From positions 14,034,207 to 14,098,206 of the forward strand of contig CM076654.1 of the NCBI GenBank assembly GCA_038496675.1: a stretch of 64,000 nucleotides of DNA, given 5' to 3'. The notes below the pieces were generated by a model. That model was not told the DNA's origin, made no database searches, and saw nothing but the letters and a program-made list of their open reading frames with translations. Both the position numbers and the translations under genes were made by a program. How positions within the stretch are numbered: the first letter of the stretch is position 1; the number at the start of each line of letters is the position of its first letter. The stretch comes from Rachycentron canadum. Lineage: Eukaryota > Chordata > Actinopteri > Carangiformes > Rachycentridae. Below are positions 1-13,132 of this stretch, piece after piece.

Positions 1-3000
1 GTGTGTACCATTAGACTATCAGATGATTAGTCCTCTTACCCCGAGGACTTACAGTGGGACAAAGATCATTTTAAACTGAAGTTGCCTTTGGGAAACACCA
101 CCCATAGAAGAGTCAGTCAATTGCAATAAACTTCCAAGCTTTATCGACTTTGAAACTCCTTGACAACACCTGCATTATGATATCTGAACTGCAGCGAGCA
201 GTTTGAGATTTAAAAAAAAGAGAACACGTGACAATTTTTTTATGACACAAAACAGAGATCAAACCTGCATTTCTGAAGCTGTATTATTCTGCTGCCAGAG
301 TGTCAATGAAGATCCACACTGGAACAAATATCCTCCTCTCCAGAAGTTAGGCAAGAATAATGTTTCCTCCTGTGTCTTCTTGCATGTAGACAATCAGTGA
401 ACCTGACAATAGTCCAGATTGATCAAATTTACTATCCTCTCTATTCTGTCTGGTGGTTCATTCATCCAGTTTGCTGTAGCAGCACAATGTTGGTGATGTT
501 GCATCAACAGCCTGTGCACACATATGGTTCTCCACACCATCCTGACCCAGGCTCAGGCCACTGTGGGCTAAGTGCTTAATCATTCATGTCGTGGGAGGTG
601 AAGGGACACAGATCTTATTCAGTGCTTACCTGGGTATCTACTGCTCCACTGAGTGTAACATAACGAAACAGAAACAAGATCTAAACCACACCAATCCAAC
701 CATCCCCCTTTCCGTCTCTCCTTTTTCTGTCTCTCCTTCTCTCTACATTTAAGCTCCATTACATTAGTACCAGCAGCAAAAAAAGCCCCCAGCTTCTTTC
801 TCCTTGCTGGCACAGTCTAGGTCTGATTACTGATCTTTGATTAGGTGGATCACTTACCAACTAATCACTAACTGCTTTATTACTTAGTGTAACAATGCTA
901 GTCATGGGAGAGCCATTGTTTAGAGGTACAGTCCAAAGCATAGTGCTTCTGTAAAATGCTACTGGGTTGATGCCCAAATGCAATTAACACATTTTTTTCT
1001 TGGGTGGAAACAATTACCAGATATCAGCACCACTAACTGAAGGTCCAATGATAGCATTAATGTGTCAGACACATCAATATTATTGAGGGGTATTTTATGC
1101 TTGTATGGAGAGTTGAGAGTGTAAACATCATAGGAATTGAGAAAATGACAGATGACATAGAAAGCTGAACTGGAAACTTTGCCATTTTTTGGTCTTCACC
1201 TTAAACCCATCGGCCAATAGACTTCCCCATAAGTTTGTACTTGGTCTTCACCTTAAACTCAGTTATAAGAGAAAAAGGAAACAGACAGATTTATAAAAAT
1301 ACAAACATATATTTTGTATCAGTTGACAGAACTGTTTGCATAAAACCTCGTTCAGGAAAGGCCACTGATATTGACAGTAGTAACAAAGCTAAAAGACACA
1401 AGTTGGTCAACTGATCTTTAAGCTAAGCTGTTCGCAATGGCAAAGCCAACCTGTTGATGTTTAGCAGGTATGATATTTAACATGTTCCCCATCTTAGTTT
1501 AGCCTGTTAACATGTTGGTATTTCATAACACCAACAACGCAGTGTAGTTACCACTGGCATGGCCAGTACAATGGTACAGAATGACCAAGTCTTTCCTTTA
1601 CAGTATCTGAAAACATTAACTACTGCTTTCAACCAGGTGTAACCTTAAGACTCACTGTTACTCACTTAGTCACATGCTGAAATTATTGAGCCTGGACGAG
1701 TCATGTCTCCAAAGACAGAGACAAATGGACCTACCACATTAAAGACCATCAAATATCTAATTAGACGTTGGTTTTGCTACAGGAATTTTAATTTCTTGTG
1801 AATATTTTCTAAAGATTCTAAGAGTCTAAAGTCTTCCTCAGTATAAAAAATGACCATGCCATAAAGTAGCTACTTGTGGTGAGATAGTGGGTGGGAGAAA
1901 CAAGGCTTTAACCTGTGTAACCTGGTAACCACCATTAGAAAACACACACGCTCCAACACAGGTTTCCATTTTCTCTGCTCTAGTGACCTGAATGTAAGAA
2001 AAGCTCGGGTTTCACCCATTTTATGAATTGATTAATGTTTGGAAAGCTTTCAGTCATTTGACTATTAAGGCTGACCAGTTGAGTGTTCAGGATATTTGAA
2101 TTATTCACTCTCCACTCCAGAAAAGTTGTCAAGGTTACCTCTGCCGTCGTCCCACCTCTCCCCCGGCCCAGCGGCCCAGCAATGCTTGTCCAATCTTAAC
2201 AAGCTTTGTGCTACCCACTGGGCTCTGATTCAGCACGAGACCCGGCAAATCCAATTACACAGGAGTCAGAGAGGTTGATTTTCCCATTATAGATTCCATG
2301 CTGAGAATGAGAGCTGATGATAACACTCACATCACACCACTACTGCCCCCTCTCCCTCTCTTCTCTCCTTATTTTGTCTCCATTTCAGTGTGTCCCTCCG
2401 TTTATTTCTCCCTCTCTTCCTATCTAATTCCTCTTTTCCCAAAGACATTCTTTCTTCCCCCTGTCCCTTTCTTTGGATTTCTCCTTCTTTCATAGTCCAT
2501 GATTATAATTTTTTAGAGCGGCGTATCGAAGGCTGGGTCCTGTCATCGTTTCAGTCCCAAAGTGCTGGGTCAGTGAGGTTATTTCATGCCCCACATTGTT
2601 TTTTTGTTTTTTTTATTTTAAAATTAGAACAATACACACATAACATTGTTGTGTCTCCCTCGTAATTGTGATTTTTACTTTCAGCATTTCACCATTTTAT
2701 TTTATTTGCTGAAGCTAAATGTCAAATTCCACTTGACTTCTTCTTTAACACAGTGCCAACCAAGAATAAAATATTTGTCAGCCTGAATAACCTCTGAAAG
2801 GTCACTACAAGAACTAAATGCAAAGCAAGTTAGACAACTTGACTTAGGGGTGTCTGAGTGCCATCCTTAGGGGACACCATGTGCCTGCTGTGCCACATGA
2901 AAAGTAAATGAGAGCTCTTTTGGAAATGAGGCTCTTTTACACTCAATTGGCTAAGAAAAAGAAGAGGACTTTTGCTCCATCTTAACCCCTTAGGGCACTA

Positions 3001-6000
3001 AAAGGGACTGACCTTGCCTTGGACCAGAGGCTTTGGTGTTGACACAGGCCACTCAAAGGTCAATACCATTGACCCCTCTAAACCCTGAAGATAGGCTGCT
3101 CTGTGATCCTTTGAAACAATAGGATTGGGAAGTCAAGCAGTCTGACCTGGGGCATTTGGGATTGACCAATATTGTCCACCACTGTGTCAGTATATCTAGC
3201 AAAATTCAAATCTTCTGTTTAATGAGGTGAGAGTAGAAACGTTTTTGAAGTTCAACAAGTATTCACCATGTATATCAAATCGTCATCTGTAAATGAACTA
3301 GTAATTTTGCCTGTCATTTAAATTGAGTAAAAAGACTAGTATTTTCAGTTCAGAGTATAAGTAAAAAGTAGAATGAAATATACTATACGATATATTGATA
3401 TATACTCAAATAAAGCACAGGTACTAACAAATTGTAGCTGCTTCAGTTGCAGGGTGCAGGTATTGTTCATGTTGGCTCATTGTCCCACTGTCATGGCTTA
3501 TTGGGACATTTAAATGGAGCAGAGCCAGTCACTCTTACCATTAACACCTGTACTTTTCCTATAAAAGTTAGACCTACAGTTCTCTGTGACAGTTGTTCAT
3601 GGTGAGGTCGCAGTGAATTAGCCATGGGAAGTTGAGCACAGCACCTTCACCTCTGTTCTTCAAGGGATGAATTGGCATGAATTTTATCTGCATTGCATTT
3701 AGTGTCAGAAAGCGTGTAGATCAGAAAAATCTCTTCATGGTCAAATATCACTGTGGATGATGCAATAATTTGAGCGAACTGACCCCTGATCCTGCTTAGA
3801 GCTAATTAAAGAGAATACCACATTTTATATAGCAATAACTACAGCTGTGTTGAGCTGCACCTAAATGTAAATGTAAACTGTAAATGGTCTCTGACTGTCT
3901 GACCTTTGTCGGGGCACCATGAGGCCTGACAGTCTGGACACTCTGCTCCTTCCAGGTTGAAGTTTCAGTGAGAAGAGAAAGTCTTTGGCAGGACATCGAC
4001 GCTGCTCCCTGGCTAAGCATGGCTGACGGCAGCTTCCTCTGTGTGTCCGGAGGGTCACTCTGGGTGACATGCTGTTCTGGGGGGACACTGTGTCTCTGCC
4101 TGCCGAGGAGATTAGAGGGGTGAGCTGACCTCGTTCTCAGAGGGGCCAATGTGTTTTGAGTAAACATTTGGTGCAAGACAAAAACATAGGCTGCAAACAC
4201 AGGCCAGTCCTCAAGCAGTGATCCCATTGTTTCCCCATTACTCCTGAACAGGCATTAGAGAGGAGAGCAGTGCCTCTGTGTTCCTGAGCTGCAGGGAGTC
4301 CTCGTTCTCTCCTGAACACACAGCCAGGTCAAGCTCCAGAGTTGCCCACAGGTCATTGCCTTTACCTTGATAATGCACCTGGCCATATATAATGAAAGTG
4401 AGTAATAAAGTAAGGCGACTCTTGATGCATGATGCATGTCGGTGATATTATCACAATATTTACTGATGGCCAAGTAGTGACATTTTAGGTTCGTGGTTTA
4501 GTTTTGCATGTATACTTGTGACAGAAGGGTTTTTTGCCAATTCAGTTTCTTTGTGTTTTGCATATGATGCCATAAACATTGCAAAAGTACATAATATAGC
4601 AGATATTACATAATTCTGCAGTGTTTGTCGGTAGCACCAGCCATTTAGACGGCATCACAATGACTAAAGACAGCACACAGTTATCGCACATTAACAGCAC
4701 ATGTGTCTGTTTTAAAAGAAACCTGACAATTATTATTCGAATAGGGTAGTGTCCACAACATTAGGTGGCATACAGGGGTCGGACAGAGTCTATAAAGTCA
4801 CAGCCTGAACTAACTGACACATCACTTGCAAAACACTGCAGAGCTGTAATATGGAAATAAGACAAAACTGCATTTACTGAGACAAATATTGGTCATAAAA
4901 AGACCCGAGTCTTATGATATTGTCTTTACAACACTACAAACTACAGAATCATGATATAAGTGACCAGTAAATACAGCTTTACTGCAACACAACTGAAGAT
5001 GAAGAACTGCAATTACAAACAAGTATTTTCTTTATGAAGCATGGGGATATTACTGTTATGAAAAACTCAAAAACTGTTATGGTTAAATCTTATGGATATT
5101 TTGCAGTCAGTTGATTAATCTAGTTAGTTTTGCTCTAATAAGATGCTTCTGTCATTTTGTCCATCCCTGGTGCACTGACTGCATTTACCTAGGATAAACT
5201 CTGTGAATGAACAGTGGGTCAGTATCCTGCTCAGGAGCTCTCAGGATGTGGCACTATGCACATCTATGGCACTTGTTACACAGTAGGAGACCAGGGATGG
5301 TTGTAACACTCTGTGTCTCAGTGTCTATAACTCAGTAAGTTTTTGTGACTGAATTCACTAAGTGATGTTAAGCACAAGAAGATCCAGTGTTACTTGCTAC
5401 TCTTCTAACAAGATAAGTAACACAACCTGGAGCAACTTGAACTAAGAGTGAAGAATACAAATACAAATTTCAGACCACACCCCAAATGGCAAAATTTCTA
5501 AGATGAAGCACTCATGTGCCAACAGTTTAACAATAAACTCACCACTGACTAAAGCACTTCTGACATCGTTTTTTCTCACCTATTGTCTTGGCCCATGCTG
5601 AAAAAAGAGAAAATGTGTTTAGTTGTCATTGCAGGCCAGACATTGTTTTCCTACCTGCAGCATACTGCACATCTATAGTCTAGAGGAAATGACTCACATT
5701 TCAGACTCTGTTCCCATCTAATACAAGTTACATAACTCTGACTTCAACAGTATTGTATAGACTATAGACTAAATACTCTTTCCTGAAAATATTACTTTCT
5801 TGCCTGTAAAATCTAGATACCTATTCATAGAGCTGTGAAATTTTACAAGGCCAGGGAGGAAGTGGTCATGCATGAACCTGATCACATGACTCAAATCCCT
5901 TATTGGTGAAAGTGGCACTGTCACAACCATCCCCATGTTGCAGGCATCCCCTGCCCCCCCCCCTATGAGCACACCCTGCCCCGCAGTGTCCCCCCTGTTT

Positions 6001-7150
6001 CCAGATCATAACCCTGCGGGCTCTAGGACCCTCAGGATCTGCTCTCTGAGGATGGTCTTGTTTTTGTCCGTTACGTTCATGCATGTAATCATTGATTGAG
6101 CCCATTGTGACAGGCCGATTTACCATCTGTAAGGTCCCATGGGCCTGATACTGCTGTCACTGGTCTCCCCACAGAATTTAAGAATTCCCCTTTAATTTCC
6201 GGCCGCCGTTTTAATCTCAAACAGGTTTCACATTTAAGCCTGGCGTTAAAAGAGCATACCTGCAGCCTGCTCATCTTCACTGGTGCACAAACTGCCACTC
6301 ATATCGTCCTGGCTGTGACAGGCCCATTTTTAATTAGATAATGGTAAAATGTAACTTCTTTTGTGTGTGAAAATATGAATAATCAATAATAATAATCAAT
6401 CTTCTGGGTGTCTCATGTTGTCAGCTGCTTTTCAAAATGCAGAAGTTCAGTAAGTTCTGGGGGGGGGGGTAATTTTATCACACGCATAAGCTTGAGTGAG
6501 GAAATGATGACACAGTAATTTCTTACCCAAGACACAACTCCTTCATGGTTTTTTTTCTGAAGTGGACTTGCTCTCCAGACGAGTGTGAGCCTTTGCCGCC
6601 TCCTGCTGCAGCCCACCCGGCGCCCTGCCCTCCCTACGCGCCTCCCCGGCTCTTTTTCCCACTACTGAGAGGAGCAGGACGCGGCCACAGCGGCGGGAAG
6701 CAAATTATCTACAAGCACTTCCCTTAAAAAAAAAGTTCACACTCACATACACAGATGCCACCACAAGCAGCGACTCACACCGTCTTAGACCTGAAGGAGG
6801 GAGCTTACTAGGAATAACCTGACAGGAGGATATAGTGGAGCAAAATGGATATCAAATGATTACTCTTCCTTTTTTTTTTTTTTTATTTCATTGAGTTTTT
6901 AGTTGGTTTTATTGCGCATAGTCTGGCTCAACTATTTTAAAAATACAAAACAATTTTGTCGCACTAGATTCAATATCCTGCAAAGTAATTAGGTCTGAAC
7001 TCGTGCGCTGTGTGTTTTACTCAGACGCACAGGGAGCACCTGTTTGTCACTGGTGGGGCAGGCGCACAAGACGGTGTAAAGCAGACAGTTTGCTTTAGTA
7101 CATCAACTTTTCCAATCCAATACTCATCAGCCCAGAGGACTTCAGTGTCT
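1..7150. other. Intergenic region upstream of foxn4, no gene found
   Basis: I see no coding exon with acceptable splice sites and no protein family I recognise on either strand. Open frames here are at most 141 codons (minus strand, 4227-3802) and have unremarkable composition. The DNA is mostly AT-rich. Several stretches have higher complexity and homeodomain-type ATTA cores, notably about 2085-2290 and 5990-6340. A decayed interspersed repeat may lie at about 3325-3426. A run of C occurs at about 5949-5961 and a run of G near 6460-6470. The likely role, inferred only from position, is 5' regulatory DNA of foxn4. Confidence 0.6.
3325..3426. repeat. Possible decayed teleost interspersed repeat
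   Basis: The stretch with 'agtataagtaaaaagtag' followed by 'actcaaataaagcacaggtac' resembles a common fish repeat whose consensus, as I remember it, contains 'actcaagtaaagtacaagtacc'. The copy is strongly diverged and I see no target-site duplication. It could equally be chance AT-rich sequence. Confidence 0.35.
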
Positions 7151-7470
7151 GGAGGGAGCATGGCCTGACTTTGAACGCGTCAAACGTGTGTGGCGGCTGT
7201 CGGGCGCAGCGGAGGAGCACACCTCGGCCGCGCCTTGGCACCAGAAAGTCCCAGAAACTGAAGAAAGAAACGTCAACTCTCAGCGTCGCTGCTTCTGCGC
7301 TCGTCGCGGGGAGTGTGGACGTGGTCGGGACTGTTAACAGGCACTGCACTAACAGCAGCTGTCAAACTCATGGGATCCTCCTGCCCCCCGGGCCACTGGG
7401 AGCTCCGCTGAAGTCTGCAGTGCGCATGTCAGAGCGCTGGACAGCTCCAGAGAGGGAAATTTAAAAACGG
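7150..7470 (+). promoter_or_regulatory. foxn4: Putative foxn4 promoter, CpG-rich
   Basis: The sequence changes here from AT-rich to GC-rich with many CpG dinucleotides (for example 'gaacgcgtcaaacgtg', 'gtcgggcgcagcggagg'). It ends in a TATA-like 'aaatttaaaaa' at about 7457-7467, just ahead of the proposed non-coding first exon. No transcript start can be fixed from sequence alone. Confidence 0.45.
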
Positions 7471-7556
7471 TTTTTGGAGAATCAAGTGCAACACAGTGAA
7501 ATACAGTAGAGAGGCTCACGACCGGCTCTCACACTCTTCAATATCATTCAAAACAG
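7470..7556 (+). other. foxn4: foxn4 5' non-coding exon (start approximate)
   Basis: A strong donor, 'aaacag' followed by 'gtgagt', lies at 7556/7557. The next acceptor is 'tttcactgcag' at 8130, which opens the exon carrying the start codon 21 nt further on. A short non-coding first exon is therefore likely. Its 5' edge is not determined. Confidence 0.5.
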
Positions 7557-8151
7557 GTGAGTTTTTATAACTTCTTGCTCTCGGCGCAGTCTCTGTCCGA
7601 CTCTTTTACAATCCACCTGACATTTGAATGGTTTTAAGCCTGAAAACACAGTTTGTCTGGAAACAGGCTGAATGATAAGCCATTTAAATCTATAGGCTCA
7701 GTTAATGTGATTAAACTGTGATGTAAACATTTGAACTCAATGCTTATTGAATACAAGATTTATTAGTTTATTCATTCAATGCGTTTTTAGGCTTTGAAAT
7801 CTCAATTATTGAAAGTTAAGGGCAACAAAAACCATTCAAACTGTTATGGGCTTGAGCTACAACAAAGGCATACTGATACAGACAGAAATCTTTAAGAAAT
7901 TCATTATTGAATTTGCTCGTTCTCGTGTTAGATTCTTACAGGACCTTAAATTTGATTTTAAAATGTTTGCCTACAGCTTTATATTTCTAGAACTAGGACA
8001 TGCTGCTCCTGCACCATTTGAAAATTTGCAATACTATAATAAATCCTTCTACATAACTTGTTTATTAGTGTTTGAATGCTCCCAGAGGACAGAACCTGAA
8101 GTGTGTTGATTTTCACTGGTTTCACTGCAGAGGCACCACATATCCCAGGAA

Positions 8152-9762
8152 ATGATAGAAGGTGGAATTACATCCAGGATGTCAGGAATAATTGAGAATG
8201 CTGGGCATCATCCATCTCCACAGGACTACAGGTAGGACAGAAAGCTTGTTTCATTATATCAGGACACCAGCTACAGAGTCTTTTAGGGAAAAACAACATA
8301 TATTTTTATTGCATTTTGTCAAAACCATTCATTAACTCTAATATGCCTCAATAGATAAAATGCATATTTATTAATCACATCCCTTGAGGTGTTTTGCAAA
8401 TAGCCATGGAACAAATTGCCTAACCCCACTATATTTAATCTAAAGGTAGATGGACAGCTCTTTTTGTGCATGCGGGGGTTGCATGAAAAAGGCGAGAGAA
8501 AAAAAATCCTGAAGAATAAATGATTTTCAGTCTGAATGGATCTGTCAGAAACCATCAGCTCTGTTTACACTCCCGCTGTCGGCACACGGAGAGCCTGAGC
8601 CTCTTGGCCTGCCGGCTCAGGGGGAGACGGGGCGCTCTGGGTCACCAGTGTGCACAAGTGGCTCCCAATTAGAAAAGGAGGGAGGGAGGTCGGGAGGGAG
8701 GGAGGGAGGGAGCGAGGGAAAGAAGGAGGAGGTGCAATATTTAGTCTTGTTGAACCTCTGGGAAGGCTTGGATGATACACGGAGACACCAGTTCAACATG
8801 TTTTGCATCAGTGAGCAATTTCTATGCTGCTGGTACAGAGAGAGGAGGGGAGGTGGGGATACCCATGGTCTGTCATCTATTTTATAGTTTCTATCAGCAT
8901 CTAATAGGCATTTCATGAATAACTGCTACCTTGAGTGGATTCATGAAGAAAAAATGTAAAAGACCAGCTGCAGCAAATATTGCATGTATTGCACGCATAT
9001 GATTCACTTTGAGTGCATGTGCATCTACTTTATACAAAACAAAAGCCGACTCTGTAGTACTTTCATCCAACAGTCAATCAGTTACAGACTTTCTGATTGT
9101 GATGCTTGCACATTTTTTCTCCAAGAAAAGTGAGGGGCTGTGTCACAAAGGCACACTTTCTGTGTCACACACACCACACACTTCTAGAGGATGATAACTA
9201 AAAAAATCATTTTCTGCCGCATGCGAGGTGTTTGAGGATCTGTGCTGCTGATTCCTGGCTGCAGTGATGTCACCCATTCAGACGGCAGACAGAGTCCTGA
9301 CCTCAAACTACATGTGCACCCCCTCTGGCCCAAGGCTCCGTTGATTTCCCTGCTCAGGGAGTATGAGGGCGGGGGCAGAGGGTAATGGAGGGGGTTGTGG
9401 GCGGCAGTGGGGATAGAGGCTGGAAAGGGATAGGGAAGCAGATGGCATCCTATTTGTCCCTCTTATGTGAGGCCTGTCATTCCAACAGATTAATGCAAGG
9501 GCTGGGTAAAGAAAAGAAACGACAGAGACAATCAAGGAAGGGTCTGGGGAAGACAATAGAGCCACGTGCCACTGGGCAGATTTGTCGTTTGGGACACAAT
9601 AGGTGATCATTTTTCAATGGACAAGGCCAACTGTTGCAGGCAACATGTGCTGCTGTCCCATGTTTCAAACGATCTCATGCGTTGTTTACTTATGATTCAG
9701 CCAATGGTTACGGTGCGACCGTGGTCACCTGACACAGGGTTGATTTTTTATTAGGAGATTTG

Positions 9763-9801
<39 letters not shown>

Positions 9802-12800
9802 AAGGGGGGGTGTAGTCCTACACTGTCAACAGACCCACAAAGTAACTGAATAGTATGTGTTGTCATAGCGACCCCAATTACTAAACCCTTGCCCAGTAAG
9901 TGTGTGTGTGCTGAGGAGGCTGGAGAGGATTCAAGAGGATTCCTCCCTTTTCTTTCTTTCTCTTCGAAGCTCTCCACATAAAAGATGAAGGACTGGAGGC
10001 TGATACTGGCAGTGCACTGGTTAAACCGAAATCCTGCATCTCATCCAGTTCAGAACACAACATTTATAAAATTATGGATTGAAAAAATATTTCTTATATG
10101 ATGAAAAATCTTCTGTAAAAATATTATTTTATCTTTATTTTATACACAGATTTGTGTTTACAGTCTCTGAAGAAGTAAAAAACTAAGACAAACAAAGATC
10201 AGTGGCACAACTGGAAAAAAAACAATAATCTCAACAGATGATTTGCTCTGAATGGAAAGCTTGTTTAACTCCCTCATTGTTGATTAAAACTGTCACTGCT
10301 AAATAGCACTTGTAGTTAATCTTCTTATGGGAAATCCTGGATGGCTCAGCTAATACACGGCTTCACCGAGCAGCTTTCATCTCTGCTTCCTCACATTCAG
10401 ACTCATCACAGTGGTTTTGACTTTGAAGGATAAAATGTTCTATCAAGTGTTTACATTTAAATTCCACCTCTGGTCTGTGTGTGTCTGTGCTGACAGCCGT
10501 GTTAACATCCACCACTCCCTCCCCCCACTACCAAGAAAAAAAAAAAAAAAACCCTAACCCTTACCCCCCCCCTATCTCGCTCTCTCTCTCGAAGGCTTCT
10601 GACCACAGACCCCTCCCAGCTGAGGGAGGAGGACCTCCCTGGGGACCTGCAGTCTCTGTCATGGCTCACCTCTGTGGATGTGCCCCGGCTACAGCAGATG
10701 GCTGATAGTCGGGGCCACAGCAACGGGCCCTCCCAGGGCAGCTTGTTGGAGCAACAGGCAGGTGAGGTGACAGGGAGGGGGGACAGTGCAACATTCAAAA
10801 TCTGGATCATCTCTCTGATTGGATAAATCAGGACGGCTGGGTTCCTCTGCATTTCTGGCCCTTGAAGATATGAACACAGTTTTATGGAATTGTCCTGACA
10901 GACATGAGCCAGGGAAAATGGAGGATGTGCTGTTTTAACCATTGAGAATATTTTAAATAATAATTTAGGTCTCCAAACATGATGAAGGGTTTTTACAACT
11001 TTTAAGTCTGTAAATTTCACATGTAGCCATATCATCCTGTTTTTCTGTTTTTCAAGAGAGATTCTGTTGCTGTGCACAAGTTTGTACTGAGCATCAACTA
11101 CTGTCATAAGCTACAGAAACACCACAAATATCTGGATGAACAGGAAGCACTGCATTTATGAACAGGTTAAATAGGCTTGTTGTATTTTTATTTTTTTTTA
11201 ACTTTAAACTAAAACTAGTCTGGATGTTCACCCCTACAGCTCAGCTGAGCAACATGACGATGACAGCGGGACAGGGCTCCATGCTCCAACTCCAGAGCAA
11301 CATGCAGCACAGCCCTCTGGGAATCAGCATCATCAACACCCACAGTGGAAGTGTATGTTTCAGTGGCACAACAAAAACATATCTTTCATTTTGTTTGGCA
11401 CTTCCATGGCTTAATGTAAAATTGTTTTGCAGATGTCTCCATTCTCCATGAATGGGCTGCCCTCTCCAGGATACCAGTGCCCTACCTCAGTCTACCAGCC
11501 CACACCCCAGCAAGTGTACTCTCTAACCCAAACCGGACAACAGGTAACATACTAAAAGCAAACAAAAGCCTAATTTTCTCAACATGGAACAAGATCCTCA
11601 TTATTCTCTCATCTCTCTCTTAGTGTTCAGCTGGTGGACTTTATAGCAATGTCTCTTTCAACGACCAAAGTCTATTCACACAACCTCGCCTGGCTCCACA
11701 AGACCAGGAGCTACAGCCCAAGTCTTTCCCCAAGCCAATCTACTCCTACAGGTCAGGACACAAATATACACCCATATCCATCAAATTTCCTGAAGTCCCT
11801 TTGTGCATTTCACCTTATCTGCTTTGAGTTGCATTCAAATAATGATTTTAATCTTTTCTCTTTTCTTTCTTTATTTTCTATGTCAGTTGTTTGATTGCCA
11901 TGGCTCTGAAAAACAGCAAAACTGGCAGCCTCCCAGTCAGTGAGATCTATAGCTTTATGAAGGAACACTTTCCTTATTTTAAGGTATGATACTGTAATAT
12001 ACTCACAAGGATGAGAAGAGAAGGTCCATGTAGATAAAGAACTTGACTGATTATATACTACTTCTCTCTGCAGACTGCGCCTGATGGATGGAAGAACTCA
12101 GTCAGACACAACCTGTCCTTAAACAAATGCTTTGAGAAGGTGGAGAACAAGACGAGCAGCTCATCCCGTAAGGGCTGTCTGTGGGCACTGAACCCTGCTA
12201 AAATTGACAAGATGGAGGAAGAGATGCAGAAGTGGAAACGCAAGGACCTGCCAGCCATCCGCCGCAGCATGGCTAACCCAGGTCAGCAATGCTTTTGCTT
12301 ATTTAAAAGGTTTAATACTGACCCCGTGGGCATAAGTCACCTATAAACAAAAATGCAGAGTAAGTCAAATGATCTGTCTTGTTCCTTGCAGATGAGTTGG
12401 ACAAACTGATCACAGACCGCCCAGAGAACTGCAGACGCAAGGCTTTAGAGCCCGGCATGACCCGGCTGCCCAGCTGTCAAACTGGCCTCCCGCTGCCTGT
12501 CCCGGCCCAGATGCAGCCTCAGCCTATAGTCACGCTGTCCCTGCCATGTTTACCCATGCACCAGCACCACCAGTTTCAGGCCCAACTCCAGGCTCAGGCT
12601 CGACTGGCCCCCATGTCCCCTGCCCCGGCCCAGACACCTCCCCTGCACACAGTCCCTGACCTTTCCCACAGTCCACTTACCCACCAGCCCAGTAAGCCCC
12701 CTGATGATTTCTACAGTGTGCATGGTGATACACACACAGAGGTGGATGCACTGGACCCTAGCATCATGGACTTTGCCCTTCAAGGTAAATAATTTTTTTT

Positions 12801-13132
12801 GACAAGTGTCAAGTCTGTTTTTTGTTTGCCAGATGATTCAATTGTCTTTGCATCAGGACATTAACCTCTCTATCTGCACAGGTAATCTGTGGGAGGAAAT
12901 GAAGGATGACAGCTTTAACTTGGATGCTTTGGGCACCTTCAGTAACTCACCTCTCCGACTATCAGACTGTGACTTGGGAACAGCAAGCCTCCCTCCTGCC
13001 TCCACCGGAGCAAACCTGCCGCTGTCAGATGTGCAGGTGACAGGCCTCTACACCTCCTACACCTCGCAGGATCCCCTGACTTCCCAGTACATGGGCACGC
13101 CAACCAACAGCAAGCCCATTGCCCTGCTTTAA
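8152..13132 (+). CDS. foxn4: Forkhead box protein N4
   Basis: FOXN4 is a nuclear winged-helix transcription factor. In vertebrates it specifies retinal amacrine and horizontal cells and V2b spinal interneurons. Nine coding exons: 8152-8231, 10595-10761, 11240-11352, 11433-11543, 11624-11751, 11887-11983, 12074-12281, 12392-12784, 12882-13132. The phases close to 515 codons plus TAA, against about 517 aa in human as I recall. The start MIEGG..SRMSGII matches the family N-terminus and is the first ATG after the exon 2 acceptor. The next block, DLPGDLQSLSWLTSVDVPRL, is also FOXN4-typical. The forkhead domain spans about residues 193-290 (KPIYSYSCLIAMAL, then recognition helix NSVRHNLSLN at 240-249). 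The C-terminal third is Pro/Gln-rich with an acidic segment (DALDPSIMDF), as expected for an activation domain. Intron 2 (8232-10594) is the only large intron. The gene converges with acacb. Confidence 0.95.
8680..8718 (+). repeat. GGGA tandem repeat with G-quadruplex potential
   Basis: At least six GGG runs are separated mostly by single A residues (for example 'gggagggagggaggg'), interrupted once by 'tc'. Four G3 runs with one-base loops fit the classical intramolecular G-quadruplex pattern. The G-rich strand is the foxn4 sense strand. Confidence 0.75.
9763..9799. repeat. GT dinucleotide microsatellite
   Basis: An uninterrupted GT run of about 17-18 units inside foxn4 intron 2, ending in 'gtat' and followed by a G-run. 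Confidence 0.95.

Larger units (their letters stand above)
8232..10594 (+). other. foxn4: foxn4 intron 2 (2.4 kb), possible regulatory content
   Basis: This is the largest intron of the gene and holds no recognisable exon. It contains a GGGA-repeat tract (8680-8718), a GT microsatellite (9763-9799) and two stretches of higher complexity (about 8540-8640 and 9195-9500) that could be conserved non-coding elements. It ends in a long A-run, a C-rich stretch and a TC tract before the acceptor at 10594. Confidence 0.6.

Noticed and set aside
3802..4227. A 141-codon minus-strand open frame upstream of foxn4
   Set aside because: No recognisable motif, low-complexity-like composition, no splice or promoter context. 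Probably chance.
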